64,000 nt of DNA from Klebsiella sp. RIT-PI-d (GCF_001187865.1 NZ_LGIT01000003.1:248001-312000); one strand, 5' to 3'. Positions 27,427 through 36,690 are shown, counted from the stretch's first letter. Notes: generated by a model from the letters alone, not told the origin. Program-made: numbers and translations.

Positions 27427-27532
27427 TAAGTAGACATTAAAACCATAAAAAAAGCGCTTTGACGTCTACTTAAAATGGCGCTATAGTTATGTGGACACCA
27501 AGACCCTGTAAACCTAGCATTCGCGTCCACTT
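27427..27532 (+). promoter_or_regulatory. abiE promoter with double inverted-repeat operator
   Basis: Promoter TTGACG (27459-27464), a 17-base spacer, TATAGT (27482-27487). Four copies of one half-site surround it: AAGTAGAC at 27428-27435, its complement at 27464-27471, ATGTGGAC at 27489-27496 and the complement of AAGTGGAC at 27525-27532. Each pair encloses exactly 28 bases, and the two pairs are 61 bases apart. The second half-site touches the -35, the third the start site. AbiEi antitoxins are known to repress their own promoter by binding inverted repeats, so this is the likely operator. Confidence 0.8.
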
Positions 27533-28072
27533 ATGAACCGATCAACCGCACTTCAAAGATTGACACAGTGGGACAAACAAGGGCGCTATGTTTTTACCCT
27601 TGCCGATCTCAGCAAGATTTTTGCCGAAGATAATCCCAAAACCCTTCAGGCAGGATTAAATCGTCTGGTAAAAGAAGGCATCCTTGCCCGACCGGTGCGG
27701 GGTATCTACCTGTTTAACCTCGCCCATAGCCGCGACAGTTACGCGATTGAGCATATCGCCAGAGCGCTACGCCGTGGTGAGTACAACTACGTCAGCCTTG
27801 AGTCAGCATTGAGCGAATACGGCATCATTTCACAAATCCCCCTCGACAGACTCACCGTCATGACAACCGGCAGGAAAGGGACTTACCCTACGCCGTTTGG
27901 CACCATTGAGTTCACACATACCAAACGCCAGCAGCAGGATATTCTAGTAGGTATGGTTCCAACCAACCGTCCGTTAAAAATAGCCACACCAGAATGCGCC
28001 CTGCGAGATTTAAAACGTGTGGGGCGTAATGTCCATCTGGTTAATGAGAAGGCACTATTGAATGACGAATAA
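27533..28072 (+). CDS. abiEi: AbiEi-type antitoxin (type IV toxin-antitoxin)
   Basis: Antitoxin of 179 residues of the AbiEi family. The N-terminal winged helix (ALQRLTQWDKQGRYVFT, then LADLSKIFAED, then GLNRLVKEGILARPVRGIY) is the DNA-binding domain. The C-terminal part (ECALRDLKRVGRN) is the antitoxin region. AbiEi counters the AbiEii toxin without direct binding and represses the operon. The ATG follows an operator half-site directly, and no Shine-Dalgarno is visible, so translation initiation may be weak or depend on a start-proximal structure. It overlaps abiEii by 11 bases. Confidence 0.9.
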   Translation: MNRSTALQRLTQWDKQGRYVFTLADLSKIFAEDNPKTLQAGLNRLVKEGILARPVRGIYLFNLAHSRDSYAIEHIARALRRGEYNYVSLESALSEYGIISQIPLDRLTVMTTGRKGTYPTPFGTIEFTHTKRQQQDILVGMVPTNRPLKIATPECALRDLKRVGRNVHLVNEKALLNDE

Positions 28073-28970
28073 AGCCAATTTTACTCAACTCACTGAGCTT
28101 GCCATACAGGTTTCCGGGCGTTCCCATATGCGTCCGGTGATTGAGAAAGAGCTACTCCATTACGATATCCTTTTTTGCCTTGACGCAAATGGACTGCTGG
28201 ATCAACTGACCTTTCAGGGAGGAACGTCGCTGCGTCTGTGTTACGGTGCGCCACGCTTTAGCGAAGATTTAGATTTCTCCGGCGGCGTCAATTTCAACAG
28301 TAAACAATTACAAGCCATGAAAACCTGTCTGGAACACTATATTGGCGACCGCTATGGCTTTGAGGTTTCCGTTAAAGAACCGGCAGATTTAAAGGACGAG
28401 CCTGAATACGCAGGCCTGAACGTGGATAAATGGCAGGTTTCTATTATTACTGCGCCAGAACGACGGGATCTCCCCAGACAACGGATCAAAATCGAAGTGG
28501 CGAATATTCCTTCTTATTCGCGAGAGCCTAAAGCCTTACAGGCAAACTATAACTTCCTGCCCGAAGGCTATTTCGACACGCTGGTATTAGCCGAAACGCT
28601 GGATGAAATCATGGCTGATAAGTTAGTTTCACTGGTTAATACACAGCGTTATGTACGCCACCGCGATATCTGGGATCTACGCTGGCTGAAGCAGCAGGGA
28701 GCGAGGGTACGTATTGACTGGATACGCAATAAAGTGGCCGATTATTTCATTGGCGATTACCCGCAAAAGCTGGCTGCCATGCTGGAGCGCCTGCCAGAAA
28801 TTATTAAAGGTGATGCCTTCCGTAACGAAATGGCGCGTTTTATCCCGCAGGAAGTACAGGAGCGCACACTGCATAAAGAAAAGTTTTTCGTGTTTTTAAC
28901 GGCAGAAATCACAGGATTATTGCAGCAGGTACAACGGGATTTTCAGGGTAATGCTGCGCCAGAGTTTTGA
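28062..28970 (+). CDS. abiEii: AbiEii nucleotidyltransferase toxin
   Basis: Toxin of 302 residues of the AbiEii/DUF1814 nucleotidyltransferase family. Motif I is GGTSLRLCYG, motif II FSEDLDFSGG with the metal-binding acidic pair, a further motif is RIKIEVANIPSY, and the later conserved block is ILDEIMADKLVSL-like (ETLDEIMADKL) with RHRDIWDLRWL. AbiEii-type proteins are pol-beta-like nucleotidyltransferases that stop growth on phage infection (abortive infection). All catalytic motifs look intact. The start overlaps the antitoxin end (ATGACGAATAA), giving coupled translation. The pair forms the right part of the pheV defence island. Confidence 0.93.
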   Translation: MTNKANFTQLTELAIQVSGRSHMRPVIEKELLHYDILFCLDANGLLDQLTFQGGTSLRLCYGAPRFSEDLDFSGGVNFNSKQLQAMKTCLEHYIGDRYGFEVSVKEPADLKDEPEYAGLNVDKWQVSIITAPERRDLPRQRIKIEVANIPSYSREPKALQANYNFLPEGYFDTLVLAETLDEIMADKLVSLVNTQRYVRHRDIWDLRWLKQQGARVRIDWIRNKVADYFIGDYPQKLAAMLERLPEIIKGDAFRNEMARFIPQEVQERTLHKEKFFVFLTAEITGLLQQVQRDFQGNAAPEF

Positions 28971-29328
28971 AAATTATGGCAGACAAAAGTATTGAAGGAA
29001 TTAAACTGGAGTATCTAAACAAAATTATTTTTCACATTTAAGTCTACTGTTTTGATTTACAAGAAAAAATACGGATTAAACTCCGCACTTTGATAATTAA
29101 CCAAAAACAGACCTGCGGATGTGGTAGCATTGAAAAATAGTACGTATAGGCAACCCACCTATCATAATACTCTTTTCTTTCAACAAGATGCTCTTCTATC
29201 GAAATATAAAATAACATTTTAAAACGTATTTTAACGTGTATTTATCCAACTTTTATCGACTCAAACGTGACAAACCTCACATATCTGCCAGGCTTAAAAA
29301 CACCTGAAACGATGTTCAAGGAGTAAGC
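28971..29328. other. AT-rich gap between the defence island and the backbone
   Basis: About 358 bases of markedly AT-rich DNA. A 21-codon frame starts at 28976 but has no family signature. No copy of the tRNA-Phe 3' end is present, so no right attachment site was found. The last 30 bases hold the AAGGAG ribosome binding site for the following reductase gene. Otherwise nothing recognisable. Confidence 0.6.
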
Positions 29329-30222
29329 ATGTCTGAGCAAACTAAAAAAACCTCTCTCGCACCGGAATACCCTACTCCACCCTTTGTAGAGCAACCGCAG
29401 CCTGTACCTGGCCTTGCCAGCAAAATGATCCCGGTTCCCGATCACGGTGAAACCAGCTATCGTGGCTCAGGCCGTTTGAGCGGACGTAAGGCGCTGATCA
29501 CCGGTGGTGATTCCGGTATCGGCCGTGCAGTTGCCATCGCCTATGCCCGTGAAGGGGCCGATGTCGCGATTAACTATCTGCCTGAAGAAGAGTCTGATGC
29601 GGCAGAAGTTATTAAACTTATTGAAGCAGAAGGCCGTAAAGCGATTGCGATCCCGGGCGATATTCGTTCTGAAGAATTCTGTGAGAAACTGGTAAAAGAA
29701 GCCGTTAGTCAACTCGGCGGGCTGGATATCCTGGTTAACAACGCCGGTCGCCAGCAGTTTAACGAATCAATTAAAACGCTGACCACAGAAGATTTTGACG
29801 CTACGTTTAAGACTAACGTTTATGCAATGTTCTGGATCACCCGTGCCGCTATCGACCATCTGCCGCGTGGGGCCAGCATTATCAATACTTCCTCGGTTCA
29901 GGCCTATCAGCCAAGCCCAATCCTGCTGGATTATGCCCAGACCAAAGCCTGTATCGTGACGTTTACCAAGTCACTGGCACAGCAGTTGGGTAAAGACGGT
30001 ATCCGCGTCAATGCTGTAGCGCCGGGCCCTTACTGGACGCCGCTTCAGTCCAGCGGCGGTCAGCCACAAGAAAAAGTAAAACAGTTTGGTGCCAGCGCAC
30101 CGCTGGGTCGCCCCGGGCAGCCAGCCGAAATTGCCTCGCTGTATGTCACCATGGCATCACCAGAAAGCAGCTATACCTCCGGTCAGGTATGGTGCTCTGA
30201 CGGTGGTACCGGCACCCTGTAA
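29329..30222 (+). CDS. SDR-family oxidoreductase, YghA-like
   Basis: Short-chain dehydrogenase/reductase of 297 residues. The NAD(P) motif [12 protein letters not shown], the NNAG motif, the catalytic Ser in [11 protein letters not shown] and the YxxxK pair (YAQTK) are all intact. An N-terminal extension of about 45 residues before the Rossmann core is typical of the YghA/YhdF-type general-stress reductases. E. coli YghA acts on aldehydes, but the substrate here is unknown. A clear AAGGAG lies ahead of the ATG, and a terminator follows, so it is probably transcribed alone. Confidence 0.88.
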   Translation: MSEQTKKTSLAPEYPTPPFVEQPQPVPGLASKMIPVPDHGETSYRGSGRLSGRKALITGGDSGIGRAVAIAYAREGADVAINYLPEEESDAAEVIKLIEAEGRKAIAIPGDIRSEEFCEKLVKEAVSQLGGLDILVNNAGRQQFNESIKTLTTEDFDATFKTNVYAMFWITRAAIDHLPRGASIINTSSVQAYQPSPILLDYAQTKACIVTFTKSLAQQLGKDGIRVNAVAPGPYWTPLQSSGGQPQEKVKQFGASAPLGRPGQPAEIASLYVTMASPESSYTSGQVWCSDGGTGTL

Positions 30223-30245
30223 GTAAGCATATTTTCTTGCCCATT

Positions 30246-30272
30246 ATGGCTGCCATCCGGCAGCCTTTTTTA
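30246..30272 (+). terminator. Terminator after the SDR gene
   Basis: GGCTG (30248-30252) pairs with CAGCC (30261-30265) with an eight-base loop, followed by TTTTTT. It separates the reductase from the GH15 gene. Confidence 0.75.
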
Positions 30273-30292
30273 ACAAAATCTGGACCTTAAAA

Positions 30293-32110
30293 GTGAAGAA
30301 CACAGAATATCACTCTCCCGTGCGCAGAGAGGGCTTTGCCGAGCTCGGCGATTACGCAGCCATTGGTGAAGGTCGCTCGGTTGCGCTGATTGCGCCCGAT
30401 GGCTCAATTGACTGGTGGTGCGCACCTAATCTTGACTCCCCTCCCCTTTTCGATCGTCTGCTCGATCCTGAGATTGGCGGTTTTTTTCAGCTGGAGCCGG
30501 AAGGTGCTTATAAAGTTACGCGCCAGTATCGTCAGGATAGCAACGTACTGGAAACCTGTTTTGAAACGAATACCGGTAAAGTGCTGCTGACAGAGTCAAT
30601 TAACAGCACATTAGCAGGGCGGCTACCGTGGAGCGAGCTGGCACGGCGCGTGGAAGGCATTGAAGGCGATATGACGCTTAATCTCTCCCTGCGCTTCGGC
30701 ACCCGGGCAGAAACCCGTTCACCATGGATGGCAGAGACCCGTCAGGGCAATGTGTATCACATAGCCGATCTGATGGCGATGCTCCGTACCAGCGATGATG
30801 TCGAAATCGTTGAAGAAGATGATGAACATATTGTTGCGCGATTGACCACCCAGCCTGGCTCCCGTACGCTGGTTGCTCTGTTGGTAACGGAAAAAGAGCC
30901 GCTGGCCGTACCGCCGCTCTCAGCGATTGATAACCGTATCGAAACCAGCCACATCGCCTGGCGTGACTGGGCGCAAGGCCTGAGTTATGAAGGTCGCTAC
31001 CGGAAACATGTGGGACGTTCAGCGCTGGCGCTAAAGTTCCTGTGGTATTCACCAACCGGAGCGCTGGCAGCGGCGGCCACAACGTCCCTGCCGGAAGGCA
31101 TTGGCGGGGAGAAAAATTATGACTACCGCTATGCCTGGATCCGTGACGCGTGTCTAATCATTAAAGCGTTTGTCCTCCTGGGCGCACTGGAAGAGTGTAA
31201 AGCGGCATTTTCCTGGCTGTCGAAAACCATTCTCCGCCATGGTGTCCAGTTACACGCCTGTTATACCCTGGAAGGCGAGATGGTGCCGGAGGAGTCTTAT
31301 CCGCCGCTGCGCGGCTATAAAGATTCGAAGCCAGTGCGCATCGGCAATAATGCACGCGATCAGAGTCAGCTGAGTATGTACGGCGATATGCTTGCCACGG
31401 CCTGGCTGTTTGTGAATGCCGGAAATGTACTGGATCTGGCGACGTCACGATTGCTGGGCGAGCTGGCAAACAGTTGTGCCGATCGCTGGCGCGAGAAAGA
31501 CTCGGGTATCTGGGAATTACCAGAACTTCAGCATTATACGCACTCCAAAATGGCCTGTTGGCTGGCGCTGGATATGGCCGTCAAACTGGCTGAAGAGAAA
31601 TATATTGAACCGACGTGGATCCTGCGCTGGCAGCGAGAGCGCGATCGCATCCGCGACTGGATAGAAAGTCACTGCTGGAGTGAAAGCAAACAGGCATATC
31701 TGTTTTATCGCGGGAGTGACGGCGGTCTGGATGCCTCAATGGCGCTGGTGCACCGTTACGGTAGAAAAGTTAATCCGCAGCGGATGCTGTCCACTTATCA
31801 GGCTATCCGCCGCGAACTGGGTCATGACAGTGCAATGCTCTATCGTTATAGCGGCGTCGAAAAAGAAGAAAATACCTTCGTCGCCTGCTCTTTCTGGCTG
31901 GTGGAAGCTTGGGCGGTAATGGGAGAGTCACAAAAAGCGGAAGACGCCATGGAGGAGATCCTCAACGCGCTGTGCGATAAAGGAAATGTTGAGACCTTTA
32001 ATGAGATGTTTGATGTCAAAACACGTACCTGGACCGGTAATCTGCCGCAGGGCCTTAGCCATCTGGCGCTGATTTTTGCGGCGCGGGCGATTACGCATCA
32101 CGGTAAATAA
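30293..32110 (+). CDS. GH15-family glycoside hydrolase (glucoamylase/trehalase-like)
   Basis: Protein of 605 residues starting with GTG. The N-terminal trehalase-like beta domain shows the family start (LGDYAAIGEGRSVALIAPDGSIDWWCAP). The (alpha/alpha)6 catalytic domain follows with YDYRYAWIRDAC, the RIGNNARDQSQLSMYG segment and HYTHSKMACWLALDMA. Bacterial members cleave trehalose or short alpha-glucans; the exact substrate cannot be read. No signal peptide is visible, so it is cytoplasmic. The ribosome binding site is weak. Together with the SDR and the DUF1996 gene it lies between the defence island and gss. Confidence 0.9.
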   Translation: MKNTEYHSPVRREGFAELGDYAAIGEGRSVALIAPDGSIDWWCAPNLDSPPLFDRLLDPEIGGFFQLEPEGAYKVTRQYRQDSNVLETCFETNTGKVLLTESINSTLAGRLPWSELARRVEGIEGDMTLNLSLRFGTRAETRSPWMAETRQGNVYHIADLMAMLRTSDDVEIVEEDDEHIVARLTTQPGSRTLVALLVTEKEPLAVPPLSAIDNRIETSHIAWRDWAQGLSYEGRYRKHVGRSALALKFLWYSPTGALAAAATTSLPEGIGGEKNYDYRYAWIRDACLIIKAFVLLGALEECKAAFSWLSKTILRHGVQLHACYTLEGEMVPEESYPPLRGYKDSKPVRIGNNARDQSQLSMYGDMLATAWLFVNAGNVLDLATSRLLGELANSCADRWREKDSGIWELPELQHYTHSKMACWLALDMAVKLAEEKYIEPTWILRWQRERDRIRDWIESHCWSESKQAYLFYRGSDGGLDASMALVHRYGRKVNPQRMLSTYQAIRRELGHDSAMLYRYSGVEKEENTFVACSFWLVEAWAVMGESQKAEDAMEEILNALCDKGNVETFNEMFDVKTRTWTGNLPQGLSHLALIFAARAITHHGK

Positions 32111-32266
32111 CCATGCAGCCCCCGGGCAGATGATATCTGTACAATATCATCTGCCCCAATCATCAATCTCATCATAAAAAATGAGATAATATGGGGCCTA
32201 ATGATTCGTTACCAGCAAGCATTCCTGCTAATTCTGCTGTCTTTCACACTCAGCAGGAACGCTACG

Positions 32267-33667
32267 ATGAAATTAACCGCAATAACAACAGGACTGATGT
32301 CCGCCCTTGCCCTCTGTTCTTTTACTGCCCACGCAGGTCCGCAAGCACAAGCCGTTTGTGCTTATCATCATACTCTCGGCGACGATGCCATTATGATGTT
32401 CGGCAAAAGCGGACAGGCCATGTGGCATGATTTTTTTGGCAACAAGTTTACCGATTCTTTTTCAACCTATCAGACGCTGAGAGAGCACCCGCAGACCAGC
32501 TGCGATAACCAGGCCGATGGCTCGGCATACTGGGCTCCGTCGCTGAGATTGCCAGACGGGGAAGTCGTCACTCCAGCCTATCAAAAGACGTATTATCAGG
32601 CGAATAACGTCGATAAATATCCTCTGCATCCTTTCCCGGCTGGACTGGAATTACTGGCAGGCGATCACCATGGTACAGCACCAAGCTCCAGAATTTCATT
32701 CCTCTGCGCTAACGGTAAAGGGTACACCAACAAAGCGGGTGAGGTCTGTGGATTGCGCAAGGCAGGAGATGCCGTACAGTTTAATATCGGCATCGCGTTC
32801 CCTAACTGCTGGGACGGCGTTAACCTGAAACCTGCACATGGGCATAGCAATGCCACCTATGATACCAGCGGTAAATGCCCTGCTGATTTCCCGGTAAAAA
32901 TTCCGACGGTTAATATGAACATTGCGTATGTTCTGCCGCAAATTACCTCTATGGACACGTCAAAAGTTGAGTTGTCTCTGGACCCGACAATGCACGGCGA
33001 CCAGCGTGAAGAGCACTGGGGAAGTATTTACACCGCCCATGCCGATTTTATGAATGGCTGGACAGAAGATGCCACCCGCTTTATGACCGACTTGTGCATG
33101 AATAACAATATGGATTGCGGCACCAACGTTCCATGGGCTTACTCAAAAGCAGAAAATACGTGGGTAAGCAGCGATAAACCGACGGAAACGAATGCGACGC
33201 CGGATACATTGAAAATCCAGGATGATTGGAAAAATGGCGGACGGACAAATCATCCGGAAACGATGACGCTGGTAAAATTCAAGATCCCACATTTACCTGC
33301 CGGTATGGATACCACGTTGTTTAAATACCGCATTCGCATTTACGGCGGTAAAGTTGAGAAAAATGGAGCTGACCAGATTTTCTTCTATCCGACCAACAGC
33401 GACTGGGATGCGAAAACCGTCACCTGGAATACGCGCCCCGAAGTACGCTACAGCTCTGATGCCACGCTCTACCTCAACTATTCTCGTGAATACCGTTATG
33501 TTGATGTTGATAAAGCAGTACGCAAAGCACTGGCAGAAGGGAAAAGTGAAATTTCCTGGTATATTGGCGGCGACCGTCAGGGAAATACCTATGAGTTTAA
33601 TCCGGCTTCATCACGTGAAAGCCTGGTTCTGATGCTGAATGGCTTTCAGGGCGTAAAAGAGATTTAA
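32267..33667 (+). CDS. Secreted DUF1996 protein with C-terminal DNRLRE-like region
   Basis: Protein of 466 residues from the ATG at 32267 (AGGAAC upstream). An in-frame ATG at 32201 would precede the signal sequence and is less likely. The signal peptide ends at AHA. The central part is DUF1996 (PAYQKTYYQ, then SFLCANGKGY, then GIAFPNCWDGVNL and AHGHSNATYD), a domain common in fungi and actinobacteria. The C-terminal 150 residues (VKFKIPHLPAG...WNTRP...VDVDKAVRKAL) resemble DNRLRE/carbohydrate-binding beta domains. A role in binding or degrading a surface polymer is inference. It is unusual in enterobacteria. Confidence 0.8.
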   Translation: MKLTAITTGLMSALALCSFTAHAGPQAQAVCAYHHTLGDDAIMMFGKSGQAMWHDFFGNKFTDSFSTYQTLREHPQTSCDNQADGSAYWAPSLRLPDGEVVTPAYQKTYYQANNVDKYPLHPFPAGLELLAGDHHGTAPSSRISFLCANGKGYTNKAGEVCGLRKAGDAVQFNIGIAFPNCWDGVNLKPAHGHSNATYDTSGKCPADFPVKIPTVNMNIAYVLPQITSMDTSKVELSLDPTMHGDQREEHWGSIYTAHADFMNGWTEDATRFMTDLCMNNNMDCGTNVPWAYSKAENTWVSSDKPTETNATPDTLKIQDDWKNGGRTNHPETMTLVKFKIPHLPAGMDTTLFKYRIRIYGGKVEKNGADQIFFYPTNSDWDAKTVTWNTRPEVRYSSDATLYLNYSREYRYVDVDKAVRKALAEGKSEISWYIGGDRQGNTYEFNPASSRESLVLMLNGFQGVKEI

Positions 33668-33678
33668 GTATTATCATT

Positions 33679-33704
33679 GTGGAGCCTGAGGATGCAGGCT
33701 CCAC
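33679..33704. terminator. Bidirectional hairpin between the DUF1996 gene and gss
   Basis: A perfect 10-base stem (33679-33688 with 33695-33704) and six-base loop sit between two convergent genes. There is no strong T run, but the position and stability suit a shared terminator. Confidence 0.65.
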
Positions 33705-33714
33705 AACGTTTACA

Positions 33715-35580
33715 TTACTTTGCTGCTTTCACCACAATTAACGGTTCGATATCACTCTCTTTCTTAATGACTAATGAATCATCACCACGCAGACACGTGC
33801 CGCCGTAGCGTCCGCCGACGGTAAACGTGCAGACCTGAATATATTTATCCGCCACATTCGGCAGGCACCACAGCTGCTGATAGATATTTTTCTGCTCGCT
33901 AAATTTACCGCTGGTTTTATCCAGCAGCTCTTCCTGATGACTCACTAAATCAATATTACTGCCACAGCGACCGGCAATCGGTTTGACCGCATAGCCGGTT
34001 TTGGCCAGCTCCTCATTCACGACAAAATCGGTATCCAGCAAATAACGGTGGTGCGGGAACAGTGACCAGAGGATCGGCAGAATGGCTTTGTTGCCGGGGA
34101 TAACGGTCCATAACGGTTCAAAAACCATGACTTCCGGACGCAGCAGAACGTCGATGAGTCTGACCTCGCATTCCGGATGACCGGTACGGATCGGCACAGC
34201 GGCATATTCGGTTTCGCTGACCTCACGTACCTGCTCAATTGCCGTCTCCCACGCCCAGGTTTTCCAGACGCAGCTTACCGGCCGACCGTCGTCGTCAATT
34301 AACTGACCGGCATCATCCCAGCGTAACGCTTCCAGTCCGCGCAGGATTTTACTCTCAAACCCGGCCTTCTCCAGCGCCGTTTGCATAAACTGGGCATGGT
34401 AGTTTTCCTCAACATCCTTGTCCTGCATGATGTGTACGAATGGACGGGCGTTACTGTGTCTCCATGCGCCCACCAGCTCATTCAGCAAATCTTCACCAGG
34501 ATTATATCCCTCGCCTTTGTAGCCATGTTGCGTCCAGCGATCGAGGATAAGACTCGCCTCGGTATGGCAGGAGGCTGAGTCGGCATTATATTCGTAAACT
34601 TTTAACCCGCGCTCATCAAGACAGAAGTCCATGCGCCCGGTGATCATATCGTGGCGACGTCGCTTCCACGACAGGCGCAAGCGTGGCCAGAGAATTTTAG
34701 GAATATCGAATAAGGCCAGCAGGTTATCGTCCTTCATCACTTTATCAGTGGCGTGCAGATACATTAAATGCAGCTCGTTCGTCGCCTTGATAAGCTCCTG
34801 CTCGGCCGTATCCGTAATGGTAAAATATTGCGCCGGATCGCGGTTAATCACATGCCCGTTGGCCTGCACATAAGCATGTTGCAGCGGATCCTGCTCGTTA
34901 AGCCACTTGCCGTCAAACCGCGTTTTATCCGGCAAACGCTCACCGCGTATCGCTAATGCCTCACCGACAGTATCCGGCTGTGCCAGGCTGAACCGGGTTT
35001 CATCTGTGTGGATCATCCAGCCTAAAATGGTGGTGTCGTCGAACGTATCGCGCAGCGTATAGCAGCCATCCTCCACGTCGAGCCTTAGCTCACGGGTCCA
35101 TTGCTGACCTGGAGGCAACGGCGCATGGATCACATTCTGCTCGGCGATCCTGACCCGATTCTGGTGCAACTGGGTGATAACAGCGACGTGTCCGGTACCG
35201 CCAAACTCGCCGCCCTTATCCCAGATAAGCAGCGCACCCGCCTCCGGGGCGCGGCGTGAACCGTTGGCGAATGCCTGTAGCGGCAGAATGTTGTCATTGA
35301 CGACCTCACGCAGAAAACGCAGGGAGAAGATTTCCCACGCCATACCGACATCGGTAAAAACAACACCATAGTTAAGAAACAGAAAACGGCGGGCGAATTC
35401 AACGCACTGCCATTTATGCCCCATATACTCGTTGTCGATGTAACTACGAAACGCCGCGTCATCGGCATAATATTTGGGGTCGAGAGAACTGTAATCTGAT
35501 GAGTAGATAGCCACGCCGCCGGGGGCGTAACCGAGAAGTGTCCCAAACGGGGCATCCTGATGGGTAATTCCTTTGCTCAT
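33715..35580 (-). CDS. gss: Bifunctional glutathionylspermidine synthetase/amidase
   Basis: Bifunctional enzyme of 621 residues. The N-terminal CHAP amidase domain has the catalytic Cys in HKWQCVEFARRF and a His in GGTGHVAVITQ; it hydrolyses glutathionylspermidine. The C-terminal ATP-grasp domain (MITGRMDFCLDERG, then VYEYNADSASCHTE, then KPIAGRCGSNIDL) makes the amide between glutathione and spermidine. Length and sequence match E. coli Gss (619). The ATG at 35580 matches the family start. It is divergent from yghU, as in E. coli. Confidence 0.97.
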   Translation of the reverse strand: MSKGITHQDAPFGTLLGYAPGGVAIYSSDYSSLDPKYYADDAAFRSYIDNEYMGHKWQCVEFARRFLFLNYGVVFTDVGMAWEIFSLRFLREVVNDNILPLQAFANGSRRAPEAGALLIWDKGGEFGGTGHVAVITQLHQNRVRIAEQNVIHAPLPPGQQWTRELRLDVEDGCYTLRDTFDDTTILGWMIHTDETRFSLAQPDTVGEALAIRGERLPDKTRFDGKWLNEQDPLQHAYVQANGHVINRDPAQYFTITDTAEQELIKATNELHLMYLHATDKVMKDDNLLALFDIPKILWPRLRLSWKRRRHDMITGRMDFCLDERGLKVYEYNADSASCHTEASLILDRWTQHGYKGEGYNPGEDLLNELVGAWRHSNARPFVHIMQDKDVEENYHAQFMQTALEKAGFESKILRGLEALRWDDAGQLIDDDGRPVSCVWKTWAWETAIEQVREVSETEYAAVPIRTGHPECEVRLIDVLLRPEVMVFEPLWTVIPGNKAILPILWSLFPHHRYLLDTDFVVNEELAKTGYAVKPIAGRCGSNIDLVSHQEELLDKTSGKFSEQKNIYQQLWCLPNVADKYIQVCTFTVGGRYGGTCLRGDDSLVIKKESDIEPLIVVKAAK

Positions 35581-35779
35581 GAACCTTACCTTACCTAATA
35601 CCGTTTGAGCAGAATACACCCTGCTCTTTGTGCTAAGTGAACAGACGTCGACTTATCTTACACCCGATTAACCGCTACCATGATCCGGTAAGGTAAAAAT
35701 TCACGTTCAGACCGTGGCGTTGGCTTAACGTCCAGTCTGACCGCCAACCTCACAACACAACCACAATAAGGCAGGCAGC

Positions 35780-36646
35780 ATGTCAGAAAATCACTATCAT
35801 CCGCCGAAGGTATGGACATGGGATCGCAAAGGCGGCGGCGCATTTGCGAATATCAATCGCCCGATATCCGGGGCTACGCATGAAAAGGCCCTTCCGGTAG
35901 GTAAGCATTCGCTCCAGCTGTACTCTCTGGGCACGCCCAATGGTCAGAAGGTCACCATCATGCTTGAGGAGCTGCTGGCAAAAGGGGTCAGTGGTGCAGA
36001 GTATGATGCCTGGCTAATCCGCATTGGTGAAGGCGATCAATTCTCCAGCGGGTTTGTTGACGTTAATCCTAACTCCAAAATTCCGGCGCTGTACGATCAC
36101 GGGACAACGCCGCCTGTCCGGGTGTTTGAGTCCGGCGCAATTCTGCTGTATCTGGCTGAAAAATATGGCGCGTTCCTGCCGAATGAGCTGGCAGCACGTA
36201 CTGAAACGCTGAACTGGCTGTTCTGGCTTCAGGGCTCTGCCCCCTTCCTCGGCGGCGGCTTCGGTCACTTTTACCACTATGCTCCGGTGAAAATTGAGTA
36301 TGCCATCGACCGGTTTACCATGGAGGCAAAACGTCAGTTAGACGTTCTGGATAAGCAGCTCGCAATTCATCAATATGTTGCGGGAGCGGAGTACACCATC
36401 GCAGATATGGCGATTTGGCCGTGGTACGGTAATGTGGTGCTCGGCAACGTTTATGATGCGGCGGAATTCCTTGACGCCAGCAGTTACAAGAATGTGCTGC
36501 GCTGGGCTAACGACATCGCCAGCCGTCCGGCAGTGAAACGGGGACGAATAGTTAACCGCACCTTCGGTCCGCTTAATGAGCAGCTTCATGAACGTCACGA
36601 CGCCAGCGACTTCGACACGCAAACTGAAGACCAGCGTCAATCCTGA
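35780..36646 (+). CDS. yghU: YghU, glutathione S-transferase-like disulfide-bond reductase
   Basis: Protein of 288 residues of the Nu-class GST family. E. coli YghU binds two glutathione molecules and has disulfide-bond reductase and organic hydroperoxidase activity. The thioredoxin-like N-terminal domain (LQLYSLGTPNGQKVTIMLEE, then NPNSKIPAL) and the helical C-terminal domain (NWLFWLQGSAPFLGGGFGHF) are well conserved. Divergent neighbour gss also uses glutathione, so a shared thiol function is plausible. Confidence 0.96.
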   Translation: MSENHYHPPKVWTWDRKGGGAFANINRPISGATHEKALPVGKHSLQLYSLGTPNGQKVTIMLEELLAKGVSGAEYDAWLIRIGEGDQFSSGFVDVNPNSKIPALYDHGTTPPVRVFESGAILLYLAEKYGAFLPNELAARTETLNWLFWLQGSAPFLGGGFGHFYHYAPVKIEYAIDRFTMEAKRQLDVLDKQLAIHQYVAGAEYTIADMAIWPWYGNVVLGNVYDAAEFLDASSYKNVLRWANDIASRPAVKRGRIVNRTFGPLNEQLHERHDASDFDTQTEDQRQS

Positions 36647-36650
36647 TAGC

Positions 36651-36684
36651 CCATCCCGCCGGAATGCTCTGGTGGGATGGTTTT
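36651..36684 (+). terminator. Terminator of yghU
   Basis: A 10-base stem with one G-T pair (36651-36660 with 36671-36680), 10-base loop, then TTTTAT. It lies between the convergent yghU and chemotaxis receptor genes. Confidence 0.75.
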
Positions 36685-36690
36685 ATAGCA

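Noticed and set aside
28976..29040. Short 21-codon frame after abiEii
   Set aside because: Too short, no signature and in strongly AT-rich DNA; possible remnant but not supportable as a gene.
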